From: Flaviflagellibacter deserti
GTDB lineage: Bacteria > Pseudomonadota > Alphaproteobacteria > Rhizobiales > Methylopilaceae
Direction of reading: 5' to 3'
Assembly (NCBI RefSeq): GCF_042652085.1
Contig: NZ_JBHSJF010000003.1
Location: 62,001-126,000 of the forward strand
Length of the DNA stretch: 64,000 nt
The notes beneath the pieces are model-generated. The model saw only the letters and a list, made by a program, of their open reading frames with translations. It ran no database searches and was not told the origin of the DNA. How positions within the stretch are numbered: position 1 is the stretch's first letter; each line of letters starts with the position of its first letter. Below, piece after piece: positions 54,291 to 62,587 of this stretch. A program made the position numbers and the translations under genes.

Positions 54291-54323
54291 TGGTCCGCGC
54301 GACCTGTCCGGCCGCGCGGACCA
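54291..54323 (-). other. Intercistronic stem-loop between dctP and dctQ
   Basis: TGGTCCGCGCG (54291-54301) and CGCGCGGACCA (54313-54323) form an 11-bp perfect stem with an 11-nt loop, starting 6 bp after the dctP stop. There is no U-tract. It probably stabilises the dctP message and lowers expression of dctQM relative to the binding protein. Confidence 0.65.
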
Positions 54324-54329
54324 AGGTGA

Positions 54330-55340
54330 TCACTGGGTGGCGGCAATCGAGGCTTGAGCCTGTTTCACGAGATCCGCTCCGACGGTCGCGGAATATTTGT
54401 CGATCACCGGCTGAAGGGTCGCCTTGATCTTGGCGACTTCCTCCGGCGAAAGCTCGTTGATCGCCATCCCCTTCGACTTGAGATCCGCGACGATCTTCGC
54501 ATCCTCCTCGCGGCTGAACTTCCTCTGGAACTCCTTCGCCTCATTGCACGAGTCGACGAAGATCTTGCGCTCGTCGTTCGAAAGATCGTCCCAGAGCTTC
54601 TTGCTCATGATCATGGCCCACGGCGAATAGGCATGCTTGGTGACGCTGATGTACTTTTGCACCTCGTTCAGCTTGTTGACCGAGATGATGCCATACGGGT
54701 TCTCCTGCGCGTCGATCGCGCCTGATTCGAGCGCGGTATAGACCTCCGGCCAAGGCATCGGCACGGCGTTCGCGCCGAGCGCTTTGAAGGAGTCGATGTA
54801 GACGGGATTCTGCATCGTCCGGATCTTGAGGCCGGCGACGTCCTCGCCCTTCGTGATCGGTCGCTTGCTGTTGGTAACGTTGCGGAACCCGTTCTCGAAA
54901 AAGCAGAGGCCCGCGAGGTTCTTCTCGGAAAGCTTCGCGAGCAGCGTCTGGCCCACGGGACCATCGACGACCGCATCGGCCTCCTTCGCGTTGGCGAACA
55001 GGAACGGGAAATCGAAGATCGCGTATTCCTTGACCAGACCGGTCAACGGAGCCGTCGACGTGCCGACGATGTCCTGAACGCCGCCTTGCGTCGCGGAGAT
55101 GGTCTGGGTTTCCGAGCCGAGCTGGGTCGCGGGATAGACCTTCATCTTGATCTTGCCGTCGCTCTTCTTGCCGACCAGCTCGACGAACTTGTTGGCGCCC
55201 TGACCGAGCGGATGGGCCTCGAAGGTGCTGTAACCGAATTTGAGGGTCCGCTCCTTGACGTCGGCGGCAAGGGTCGAGGTGGACAGCAGAATCGTCGACA
55301 GGACGGCGACCGCGGCGCTCGCGGATGTGAGTTTCAACAT
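54330..55340 (-). CDS. dctP: TRAP transporter binding protein (DctP), apionate cluster
   Basis: The 336-residue protein has a signal peptide (SASAAVAVLSTILLSTSTLA) and the DctP pattern LKFGYSTFEAHPLGQGANKF, GLKIRTMQNPVYIDSFKALG, and ALESGAIDAQENPYGIISVN. A GGAGG ribosome site precedes the ATG. Its gene lies between apnO-type and dctQ genes and is flanked on both sides by hairpins. The likely ligand is D-apionate or a similar branched sugar acid, from the cluster context. Confidence 0.9.
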   Translation of the reverse strand: MLKLTSASAAVAVLSTILLSTSTLAADVKERTLKFGYSTFEAHPLGQGANKFVELVGKKSDGKIKMKVYPATQLGSETQTISATQGGVQDIVGTSTAPLTGLVKEYAIFDFPFLFANAKEADAVVDGPVGQTLLAKLSEKNLAGLCFFENGFRNVTNSKRPITKGEDVAGLKIRTMQNPVYIDSFKALGANAVPMPWPEVYTALESGAIDAQENPYGIISVNKLNEVQKYISVTKHAYSPWAMIMSKKLWDDLSNDERKIFVDSCNEAKEFQRKFSREEDAKIVADLKSKGMAINELSPEEVAKIKATLQPVIDKYSATVGADLVKQAQASIAATQ

Positions 55341-55405
55341 GGCATTTCCTCCAAAATGCGAAGTGGACCGCCGCGACCGTTTTGGTCTTGTCGGCGGTAT
55401 TGTCG

Positions 55406-55426
55406 GGGAGGCGATGTTCGCCTCCC
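55406..55426 (-). other. Hairpin between the apnO-type gene and dctP
   Basis: GGGAGGCGA (55406-55414) and TCGCCTCCC (55418-55426) form a 9-bp perfect stem with a 3-nt loop, just after the stop of the apnO-type gene. No U-tract follows. With the hairpin after dctP, it brackets the binding-protein cistron. Confidence 0.5.
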
Positions 55427-55433
55427 GTGGTCG

Positions 55434-56285
55434 TCACGCCGCCTTCGGCGGATTGCAGATTTCCTCGACCGAGCGCTGAACGGCCGCGGGATCGAAGATC
55501 CGTTCGAGCCAGCCTTCCCTGAAGATCTGCGGCCGCGCCTGATCGATGGCGTAGAGCGCGCCGTCCGAGAACTTGCCTTCAGGAAAGACCTCGAAAGCGA
55601 TGGCCAACTCGATCGTCAGATGGCCGAGCAGGAAGTCGGTCGCGGCTTCCCGAGGAACGCCCCGGCGCACAGCTTCGTCCACGGCTTCGCGCAAAGCGAG
55701 GCACATGGTTGCCCCGATCGTTTCAGCGAGCGCAGGCTCCATGATCGCGATTTGCTCCACCGTGCAACGGTGGGCGCGCATCACCGGTTTGTAGATGGTC
55801 CGAGCGATCTGTTCGCACATCGCATAGTGCTCGTCCGGCCCCTGCATGAGCGCGCAGACGATGTGCTGCTTTGCATGCACGCCGCCGAAGAAGTCTTTCT
55901 TCGCCGCCTCGGTCACCTCGTCGTTGAAGATCGGTGGATGGCAGGGGTGCGTGACGAAATAGGTGACGTCGTCGCGCCTGGGGAGCTCGCCGGCGTGCGG
56001 CGCCGCGGCGTCAAGCATGATGATCGCCGTGCCGGGCCTTACCTTGTTGATGAAGGTATGGGCGATCTTGCCGATCAGCCGATCCGGAACGGCCATGAGA
56101 ACGGCATCGGTTTCGGCCAGCGCATTGTCGCCGTCGACGCATTCCGCCCCGGTTGCCGCCTTGAGCCTGGCTCGGCCCTCGTCGGAGGGCTCCACATGCA
56201 GCACCTCATAGGGCGAACCCTGAAGGTTGGTCGCAAGCCGCACCCCCATTTTGCCCCCCGCACCGAGCAAAGCGATCTTCTTCAT
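55434..56285 (-). CDS. apnO: D-apionate oxidoisomerase-type dehydrogenase (ApnO-like)
   Basis: The 283-residue protein has an N-terminal NAD-binding fold (ALLGAGGKMGVRLATNL) and a helical C-terminal domain of the 6-phosphogluconate-dehydrogenase superfamily, with the distinctive FVTHPCHPPIFNDEV. Its place after an OiaK-type kinase and a RuBisCO-like protein matches the described D-apionate route, where ApnO oxidises and rearranges D-apionate to 3-oxo-isoapionate. ATG 56285 overlaps the kinase stop by 4 bp. The exact substrate rests on gene order and was not tested. Confidence 0.75.
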   Translation of the reverse strand: MKKIALLGAGGKMGVRLATNLQGSPYEVLHVEPSDEGRARLKAATGAECVDGDNALAETDAVLMAVPDRLIGKIAHTFINKVRPGTAIIMLDAAAPHAGELPRRDDVTYFVTHPCHPPIFNDEVTEAAKKDFFGGVHAKQHIVCALMQGPDEHYAMCEQIARTIYKPVMRAHRCTVEQIAIMEPALAETIGATMCLALREAVDEAVRRGVPREAATDFLLGHLTIELAIAFEVFPEGKFSDGALYAIDQARPQIFREGWLERIFDPAAVQRSVEEICNPPKAA

Positions 56286-57676
56286 GTCCTCTCCTCTCCC
56301 ATTTTTCGAGTTTTCTGTCCGCCGTCCCTGGCATCGAGGAAAAAATCCGGCGAACCCATCTGCCCGCCCTTGAAGGCGATCTGCAGCCCGTCGTGAGGGC
56401 CGTCGGCGTAAGCGCGGCAAAGGGGCGAGCCGGGCACGAGTGGCGCGAGCGCCGTGACGGCATAGATGCCGAGCGCCATCCCGGCCTGCCCGGACGTGTC
56501 GCCGCCGGATATCACCACCCGCTTGAGATTCGCCGTCCGGGTCACGCGGTCGAGGATCGTTCCCAAACCGTCGCCTATGCGGACGTTAACGTCGCCGGCG
56601 ACAGCGCCGCTCGACGCGATCGCCTCACCCAAAGCGGGCACGGCCGGGTCGTCCGGACCGCTCGCGGTGAAGACCAGCGGATCGTATCCGTTACTCAAGG
56701 CGCGTAGCGCCTGCTCGATGCCGCTGTTGATTTCCTGGTCCCAGGCCGTTGGGTCGACGGCCCGGGTGGCATCGAGTCGAATTCCCTCAAAGCCGCTACG
56801 CAGCGCATGGTTGATCTGCGTGGCCGTGGTGGGCGAGCATGAGCCGGAGACGACGGCGATCCGCTCGACCCGTGGCGTCTCGCCAGCCGTATCCCGAGCC
56901 GACAGGGCGCCGACCGCCTGCCAATATGCGACGAGCGCGTATTCGAGGCCCTGCGACCCGACGGCGAACAGTCTCTCGTCGCGGTTTTCCCAGATCAGTC
57001 GACCGGTCTCGCGAAGAGTTTCGGCATCGATCACATCGAACGATACGATCGTTCGGCCGTGGTCTAGTTCGCGCCGGAGCGCGATGTCAGCCTGCTTGCT
57101 TTTCAGGGTTACGAGATCGATCAGCCCGACAGACATATCGGTCTGACGGCCGAGATGGAGGCGGAGGTCCGCTTCCCGCATCGGGGTCACCGGATGCCTC
57201 GACATCACGGGGTGACGGTCGAGGCGATGCCCGACGCCTTCGATCAATGCGAACAGGTTTCCAAAAGCCTGGTATCGGGCAAGCGCCGGGGCCGCCACGA
57301 CCAGGGGGTGCCAATCGCCGCCGAGCCGCGGCACGGCCAGTTCAATCGCCTTGCCGATAGATCCCATTTCGGGAGCCGAATCGAAGGTCGAGCAGACTTT
57401 GTAATGGGCGATCGGCGCACCCAGCGACGCCAATAGGTCAAAAACCGGCGGCAGGTTTTCCGTCATCCAGGACGGCGATCGCGCCCGAGCGACCCCGGCG
57501 ATGCCGAGCGCCCGGTAATCGGAAAAGCGCGCGATCTGCTCGGCCGTCGGCAAACCGAGGAACAACACTGTCGGCACGCCGGCGAAGCTCAGAACCTCCA
57601 TCACCGCCGACGACCCGGTGTAGTCGTCGCCGTAGAAGCTCAGCAGCCATCCGCCGGGGAGCGCCTGCGCCGTCAT
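56282..57676 (-). CDS. oiaK: DUF1537 four-carbon/branched acid sugar kinase (OiaK-like)
   Basis: The 464-residue protein has the DUF1537 N-terminal motif SFYGDDYTGSSAVMEVL and the C-terminal nucleotide-binding domain with VVISGGDTSGQAGMAL. This family phosphorylates acid sugars such as threonate, erythronate or 3-oxo-isoapionate with ATP. The RuBisCO-like neighbour and the ApnO-like neighbour point to 3-oxo-isoapionate as substrate, giving its 4-phosphate. ATG 57676 overlaps the upstream gene's stop (ATGA), and the kinase stop overlaps the next start as well. Confidence 0.8.
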   Translation of the reverse strand: MTAQALPGGWLLSFYGDDYTGSSAVMEVLSFAGVPTVLFLGLPTAEQIARFSDYRALGIAGVARARSPSWMTENLPPVFDLLASLGAPIAHYKVCSTFDSAPEMGSIGKAIELAVPRLGGDWHPLVVAAPALARYQAFGNLFALIEGVGHRLDRHPVMSRHPVTPMREADLRLHLGRQTDMSVGLIDLVTLKSKQADIALRRELDHGRTIVSFDVIDAETLRETGRLIWENRDERLFAVGSQGLEYALVAYWQAVGALSARDTAGETPRVERIAVVSGSCSPTTATQINHALRSGFEGIRLDATRAVDPTAWDQEINSGIEQALRALSNGYDPLVFTASGPDDPAVPALGEAIASSGAVAGDVNVRIGDGLGTILDRVTRTANLKRVVISGGDTSGQAGMALGIYAVTALAPLVPGSPLCRAYADGPHDGLQIAFKGGQMGSPDFFLDARDGGQKTRKMGEERT

Positions 57677-58932
57677 GTGGCATAGGTCTCCAGCGCTTTG
57701 GCGAGTGCCGCGTGATCCTTCGCATAATCCGCCAGAGGAACCCTGGTGAGAGCCGCATCCCAGGCCTCGCGAAGGCTTGCCACGCCCGCCGCCGGTCCGT
57801 CGGGATGGGCCATGATCCCGCCACCGGCGGCAAAGATCAGGTCGGCCGATCCCAGCGCGGCATAAGTATCGGGAACCTGCTTCGCCGATTGGCCGGACGA
57901 GAACACTGGCATCGAAACGCAAGGCTTCCGCGCGAACATCGGGGTCAGGCATTCGCGGGCGGAAGCGACGACGCTGTCGTCCGGCTCGGCGAATTTGTTC
58001 GACAATCCGTTGACGTGCATGTGGTCGGCGCCGGCGAGGCGCCAGATCTTCTGCCAGGCCACGTAGGACCAGCCGAGCATCGGCGAGCGGGAGAGATAGC
58101 CCCAGCCGTTGCGGTGGGCGTGGATCGGCAGTTCGGTGAAGCGGCCGAGTTCGATCATCCCCACTAGGCCGACCGAGTTCAGGCTCGCCATCACGCAGGT
58201 GCCGCCGAGTTCGAGAACGAGATCGTGCCGGCGGCGCATCTGGTCGAGTTCACCCGTGAGGTTGAACGCGAACATCACCTTCTTGCCTGTCCGCTCAGCG
58301 TGGTCGTTGATCACCCGCATCACGGCGCGAGCGCGATCCTCGAACGGGCAGGCAGGGCCGTCGGATTGCAGCTCGTCATCCTTGATGAAATCGAGCCCCG
58401 CTTCGCACAGCAGCTTTGTCAGCGCCGCCGTTTCCTTGGGGCCGAATCCAACGCTCGGCTTGACGATCGTGCCGATGATCGGACGGTCGGCGACGCCGGC
58501 GAGACGCCTCGTGCCGTCGATCCCGAACTTCGGACCCGCATAGGCATCGGCGAACGCGTCGGGAAGGCGGATGTCGAGCAGGCGCAATCCCGAGAACTGT
58601 TTGAGCTCGAACAGATTGCCGGCGACGGTCGCAACGAGATTGGGAAGCGACGGTCCGATGTTCTCGACGGGCCATGACAGAGTGACTTTGGCCCTCTGGA
58701 ACGTCGTATCCGAGCCGTTCGCTCCGCCTGCTCCTGGCAGTGACGGAGACGACGAGGTGCCAAGGATTTCGAGGGTCTCTGTCCGCGCCGCAGACCGTTG
58801 CTTTAGCTCTGGAGTCTCTCCGGGGACCGGGACGAAAGTGCCGCTCGATTGCTCTCCGGCAGCAGCCTCGGCCGCCCATCGCGGATCGTATGCGGTTTCG
58901 ATCAGATAATCCGCTTCAATCCGAGTAGGCAT
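57673..58932 (-). CDS. oiaX: RuBisCO-like protein (OiaX-like decarboxylase)
   Basis: The 419-residue protein is a type IV RuBisCO-like protein. Its site includes GTIVKPSVGFGPKE (Lys158) and GLDFIKDDE with Lys184, Asp186 and Glu187, the carbamylated-lysine and magnesium ligands. GWGYLSRSPMLGWSYVAWQK follows. The OiaX group decarboxylates 3-oxo-isoapionate 4-phosphate to L-erythrulose 1-phosphate and does not fix CO2. ATG 58932 follows GGAGG by 4 nt. It is the first gene of the operon, about 120 bp after the candidate promoter. Confidence 0.82.
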   Translation of the reverse strand: MPTRIEADYLIETAYDPRWAAEAAAGEQSSGTFVPVPGETPELKQRSAARTETLEILGTSSSPSLPGAGGANGSDTTFQRAKVTLSWPVENIGPSLPNLVATVAGNLFELKQFSGLRLLDIRLPDAFADAYAGPKFGIDGTRRLAGVADRPIIGTIVKPSVGFGPKETAALTKLLCEAGLDFIKDDELQSDGPACPFEDRARAVMRVINDHAERTGKKVMFAFNLTGELDQMRRRHDLVLELGGTCVMASLNSVGLVGMIELGRFTELPIHAHRNGWGYLSRSPMLGWSYVAWQKIWRLAGADHMHVNGLSNKFAEPDDSVVASARECLTPMFARKPCVSMPVFSSGQSAKQVPDTYAALGSADLIFAAGGGIMAHPDGPAAGVASLREAWDAALTRVPLADYAKDHAALAKALETYAT

Positions 58933-59047
58933 GGGCCCTCCGCGCGCGGCTCGCATCGGCAGCGAGCGCGCTCTGAGACTTCAGTAATGACTGAGAAGGG
59001 CAGGCCCCCTCGGCGGCGTTTCCGGCAGCTCTGGCGGCTGCATCTGG

Positions 59048-59081
59048 ACTAGTCATTATACCAGTTGGCGAAACCAGACAA
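59048..59081 (-). promoter_or_regulatory. Candidate promoter and operator of the apionate operon
   Basis: On the minus strand a perfect -10 TATAAT (59060-59055) is preceded by TTGTCT (59081-59076) with a 15-nt spacer, shorter than ideal. The -10 lies within the inverted repeat ACTAGT-N6-ACCAGT (59048-59065; one mismatch), of the size seen for FadR-branch GntR operators. Bound repressor would cover the -10. The transcript would begin near 59048, leaving a leader of roughly 115 nt. Confidence 0.5.
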
Positions 59082-59193
59082 TCCCGGGGACCCTAAGAAA
59101 TTTGCGCGCGGGGCCGCCCAGACAGATGATGTCTTTGAAGCTCGCTAGAACCACATGAGCTCATTGAGGTCTGCGTTTGGATCCCTCCGCAGC

Positions 59194-60573
59194 CTAAGCA
59201 ATGGGCTTCAGGTCTCCGAGAACCGTCGGGATCAATTCCGAAACGGTCGGATGGATCGGGACCGCCCATTGCAGCACCGGATAGGTGACGCCGGCGTTCA
59301 TCATGTCGAGGATCCCGTGGATCGTTTCGTCGCCGCTCACGCCGAGGATTGCCGCGCCGAGGATTTCCTTCGTCTCCGCGTCCGCGATGACCTTCATGAA
59401 GCCCTTGGTCTCGCCCTTCTCGACCGCACGCCCGACCCGTGTCATCGGACGCTTGGAGACCAGCAGCTTGTGACCGGTTTGCTTCGCCTCCGTCTCCGAC
59501 AGGCCGACGCGCCCGAGCGGGGGATCGATGTAGAGCGCATAGGCGGAAATCCTGTCGCTCACCCGGCGGTCGTCGCCGTCGAGGAGATTGGCGGCGACGA
59601 TCTCGTAGTCATTGTAGGCCGTGTGGGTGAAGGCTCCGCGGCCGTTGCAGTCGCCCATGGCCCAGATGCCGGGAACATTGGTGGAAAGGCCGTCGTCCAC
59701 CTCGATATAGCCCCGGGAGTCGACCGCCACCCCGGCCTTGTCGAGACCGAGATCGTCCGTGTTGGGCCGGCGTCCCACCGCGAGCAGCACATGCGAACCG
59801 ACCACGACCGGCTCCCCGGACGTGCAATCGACGTTGACCGCCACGCCGTCCGCATGAGGCTTGAACCCAATGCAGGTGGCGCTGGTCCGCACCGCGATCC
59901 CCTCGTCGGAGAGGATGTCCCGGACAGCCTCCGACACGTCCTCGTCCTCGCGGGCAATCAGCCGCGGCGCCATCTCGACGACGGTGACCTCCGCGCCGAA
60001 ACGCCGGTACATCTGGGCGAACTCAAGCCCGATATAGCTCCCGCCGACGACGACCAGGTGCCGGGGGACGGTTTGGAGCTTCAGGATCGACGTGTTGGTG
60101 AGATAGTCGACCGTGCCGACGCCCGGCATGTCGGGCACGTTCGCCCGGCCGCCGACATTGATGAAGATGCGCGGAGCCTTCAGCACACTCTCGCCCACCC
60201 GGACGACGCCCGGCCCTTCGAACCGCGCGTGCCCCTGGATCACCGTTACGCCGTCGATGCCGCGAAGCCATTTTTCGACGCCCTCGCGGGCATTCGTCGA
60301 GACGGTGTCGGCCCGGGCCCTGACCCGCTTCATGTCGATCCCGACTGGCGCCTCGATCGCGACCCCATATTCGGCGCTCCGCCGGGCGAGGTGGGCCGCG
60401 TAAGCGCTGGCGACCAGCGTTTTTGTCGGCATGCATCCCGTGTTGACGCAGGTTCCGCCGAACAGGTGGCGCTCGACGATCGCGACTTTCATTCCGGCGG
60501 CGGTCAGGCGCCCGGCCAAGGAGGGCCCGGCCTGCCCGGCACCGATGACGATGGCGTCGTAATCGCTGCTCAT
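59194..60573 (-). CDS. FAD-dependent disulfide oxidoreductase (mercuric reductase-like)
   Basis: The 459-residue flavoprotein has the FAD-binding VIGAGQAGPSLAGRL, the redox-active pair Cys42/Cys47 in GGTCVNTGCMPTK, an NAD(P) domain (LVVVGGSYIGLEFAQMY) and a dimerisation domain with AVPIHPTVSELIPTVL holding the catalytic His. It lacks a mercury-binding N-terminal domain and the C-terminal cysteine pair of true mercuric reductases, so its substrate is unknown. It overlaps the VOC-protein gene by 4 bp. Confidence 0.85.
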   Translation of the reverse strand: MSSDYDAIVIGAGQAGPSLAGRLTAAGMKVAIVERHLFGGTCVNTGCMPTKTLVASAYAAHLARRSAEYGVAIEAPVGIDMKRVRARADTVSTNAREGVEKWLRGIDGVTVIQGHARFEGPGVVRVGESVLKAPRIFINVGGRANVPDMPGVGTVDYLTNTSILKLQTVPRHLVVVGGSYIGLEFAQMYRRFGAEVTVVEMAPRLIAREDEDVSEAVRDILSDEGIAVRTSATCIGFKPHADGVAVNVDCTSGEPVVVGSHVLLAVGRRPNTDDLGLDKAGVAVDSRGYIEVDDGLSTNVPGIWAMGDCNGRGAFTHTAYNDYEIVAANLLDGDDRRVSDRISAYALYIDPPLGRVGLSETEAKQTGHKLLVSKRPMTRVGRAVEKGETKGFMKVIADAETKEILGAAILGVSGDETIHGILDMMNAGVTYPVLQWAVPIHPTVSELIPTVLGDLKPIA

Positions 60574-61259
60574 GACGGCAGCGACTTGCCGGCCTGCTCC
60601 CGGACCATGTACTCGGCGTACCAGTCCGGCCAGTCCTCATCGTGCTGCCCGGTCCGCTTCTCGTGCTCGCCGTGCGCGGCCGCCGCACGTTTAAGCGCGG
60701 CCGCGAGATCGGAGGACGACGCGAAGCTCGTTTCGTCCGCGTCCACGCGTCCGGGTAACCGGCTGGTGATCTCCTGGAACAGCCAGCCATTGCCGTCGGG
60801 ATCGTTGAACGAGGCGAACGAGCTGTAGCTCTGACGCTCGGGATCGGGCCCGCTGACCCGCAGGCTCCCGGACAGAAACGGCTCGTCCGCGCCCGTGTGC
60901 ACGTCACCCCCTGCGTGAAATACCTCGCTGACCTCGACGCCGCGCCGGAGCAGTTCGTTGCGCGCCGCCTCGATGTTGGAGACGATCAAATACAGGCCCT
61001 GGGCGGATCCGGGTGCGGCGGCGGTGACGTTCTTGCCGAAGATGACCGAGCACCCGGAGCCGGGCGGCGTGAACTGGATCACACGCCAGTCGTCGCCAGA
61101 GGAGAAGTCGGCGTCGAGCCTCCAGCCCAGATCGCCGTAAAATCTTTTGGCGCGATCGACGTCAGAAACAGGGATGACGATGATCTCGAGCTTCATGTCG
61201 AGACCTCGCGTCCTCGCAGTCTTCATTGCAGTTTCGCTGCGTACCTGAGTATCGCTCAT
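60570..61259 (-). CDS. VOC-superfamily (glyoxalase-like) protein
   Basis: The 229-residue protein has a VOC domain of about 120 residues (LEIIVIPVSDVDRAKRFYGD, then ASFNDPDGNGWLFQEI with the metal-site Glu) and a C-terminal helical extension with EDWPDWYAEYMVREQAG. The start at 61259 is supported by AAGGAG 6 nt upstream, so the leader of 21 residues before MKLEII is real. It is the first gene of a pair with the flavoprotein. Its reaction is unknown; the extension WYAEYM is seen in several small stress-linked proteins. Confidence 0.82.
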   Translation of the reverse strand: MSDTQVRSETAMKTARTRGLDMKLEIIVIPVSDVDRAKRFYGDLGWRLDADFSSGDDWRVIQFTPPGSGCSVIFGKNVTAAAPGSAQGLYLIVSNIEAARNELLRRGVEVSEVFHAGGDVHTGADEPFLSGSLRVSGPDPERQSYSSFASFNDPDGNGWLFQEITSRLPGRVDADETSFASSSDLAAALKRAAAAHGEHEKRTGQHDEDWPDWYAEYMVREQAGKSLPS

Positions 61260-61646
61260 GTCCAGCTCCTTAGGTTAGGGTACCCGGAGAGTGGCGGGTC
61301 CAGCCGACCTTAGTCACCGGACCTTCGCCATTGATCAGCGGCCAACTACGTATCGAGCGGCTGGCCTTGCGGCAGCGGCGGCATTTGACAGGCTATATTG
61401 AGCGGCTTTTTGGCGGTCTCTGCGCACAACCATGGCTTTTATGCTGTAGCATTCTTACCTCCTGGTGAGCGAGCCTGAGCCGGTGTGAATCTACCATACG
61501 AGCAGAGGATGGGCGCTCCAAATGCGGGCGCTTAACCGAAGCCGCAGCTATTCGACGGAGAATACAGCGCGCGAGCGCAAATTTCTGCGGGCCTCGGATC
61601 AGGCCGCAAGCGCCATGACATGCTGCGATCCCTGGGGTGCAGAGGC
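61260..61646. other. Intergenic stretch without a recognisable gene
   Basis: These 387 bases between the VOC gene start and the ribokinase stop show no supported coding region on either strand. Near 61593-61609 there is a short imperfect inverted repeat (GGCCT...AGGCC) that could end the ribokinase transcript. The region presumably also holds the promoter of the VOC-flavoprotein pair. Nothing else is seen in it. Confidence 0.5.
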
Positions 61647-62573
61647 CTATCGGTCGCCGGTTCGGCGATCAACCAGCTCGTTGCGCGTCGGCATCCCGGT
61701 CTGGGCGCCGATCTTGAGGCAGCTCATCGATGCGCCTTCACAGGCACGCTCGAGCGAAGCCGTCAGGCCAAGTCCCTCGTCCAGCGCGCTGGCGAGAATA
61801 CCGACGAAGGTGTCGCCGGCGCCGGTCGTATCGACGACGTCAACAGGAGCAGCTCGGGCCTCGACGCGAGATCCGTCGCTCAAAAAGGCGACGGCGCCCT
61901 TCTCGCCGAGCGTGACGATGCAATTAGTATCGCCGACCTTTGCGAGCAGAGCCGCAGCATCGGTCGGAGACCGGGGCGTTTCGATCAGGGTCGCCGTCAT
62001 CAAGGCTTCATGCTCGTTGACGACCAGGAAATCGACGGCCGCGAGAAGACGCCTGAGTTCAGACGGGTCGAAGCTCGCCGGAGCAGGCGCCAAATTCCAG
62101 ATTACCCGACCGCCGGCTTGCTTGGTCCGTTCGGCGATGGCGAGGCTTTCGGCAAACGGCACCTCCATCTGCAATACGAGGATGGTCGAGCCTTGCACGC
62201 CGTTGGTCGGCACGGCGGCGTGAGTAAGCGCCAGATTGGCGCCGCTGGCGACCGTGATCGCGTTCTCTCCGGCCTCATCCACGGTGATGAAGGCACAACC
62301 CGTCGGCTCCTCACAAACATTGATGAACGCCGTACCTACACCCTGAGCGTCGAGGTTCGCTCTGGCGTCGCGGCCGAAGCCATCGTCGCCGATGCATGCG
62401 GCCATCACCACTCGTCCCGCCTCGGAGGCTCGGGCAGCGGCAACGGCCTGGTTGGCGCCCTTGCCGCCGAACAGGGTCTCGTAGCGCGGCGACAGCACCG
62501 TCTCGCCAGGGCGAGGAATGGAGGAGACACGCGCGACGAGGTCGATGTTGATCGAGCCAAAGACGAGGATCAT
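61647..62573 (-). CDS. Ribokinase-like PfkB-family sugar kinase
   Basis: The 308-residue kinase has the PfkB first signature GGKGANQAVAAARA and the second signature VDTTGAGDTFVGILAS, with ILVFGSINIDLVARV at the start. This is the ribokinase layout, but the sugar cannot be fixed. ATG 62573 begins the conserved region, 14 bp after the rpiB stop. Grouped with an RpiB-type isomerase, it may phosphorylate a pentose or tetrose. Confidence 0.85.
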   Translation of the reverse strand: MILVFGSINIDLVARVSSIPRPGETVLSPRYETLFGGKGANQAVAAARASEAGRVVMAACIGDDGFGRDARANLDAQGVGTAFINVCEEPTGCAFITVDEAGENAITVASGANLALTHAAVPTNGVQGSTILVLQMEVPFAESLAIAERTKQAGGRVIWNLAPAPASFDPSELRRLLAAVDFLVVNEHEALMTATLIETPRSPTDAAALLAKVGDTNCIVTLGEKGAVAFLSDGSRVEARAAPVDVVDTTGAGDTFVGILASALDEGLGLTASLERACEGASMSCLKIGAQTGMPTRNELVDRRTGDR

Positions 62574-62587
62574 TGGTCCCTGGCCGC

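Noticed and set aside
58376..58879. A 167-codon frame inside the RuBisCO-like gene
   Set aside because: It is on the same strand as the gene but out of frame, and codes for an Arg-rich sequence with no motif.
57673..58932. A CO2-fixing RuBisCO
   Set aside because: Key CO2-fixing context (KPKLG is KPSVG here; no small subunit, no phosphoribulokinase) is missing, and the kinase/ApnO neighbours fit a RuBisCO-like protein.
59155..60828. A 557-codon plus-strand frame opposite the flavoprotein gene
   Set aside because: It is antisense to an intact FAD oxidoreductase; composition is typical of a shadow frame.
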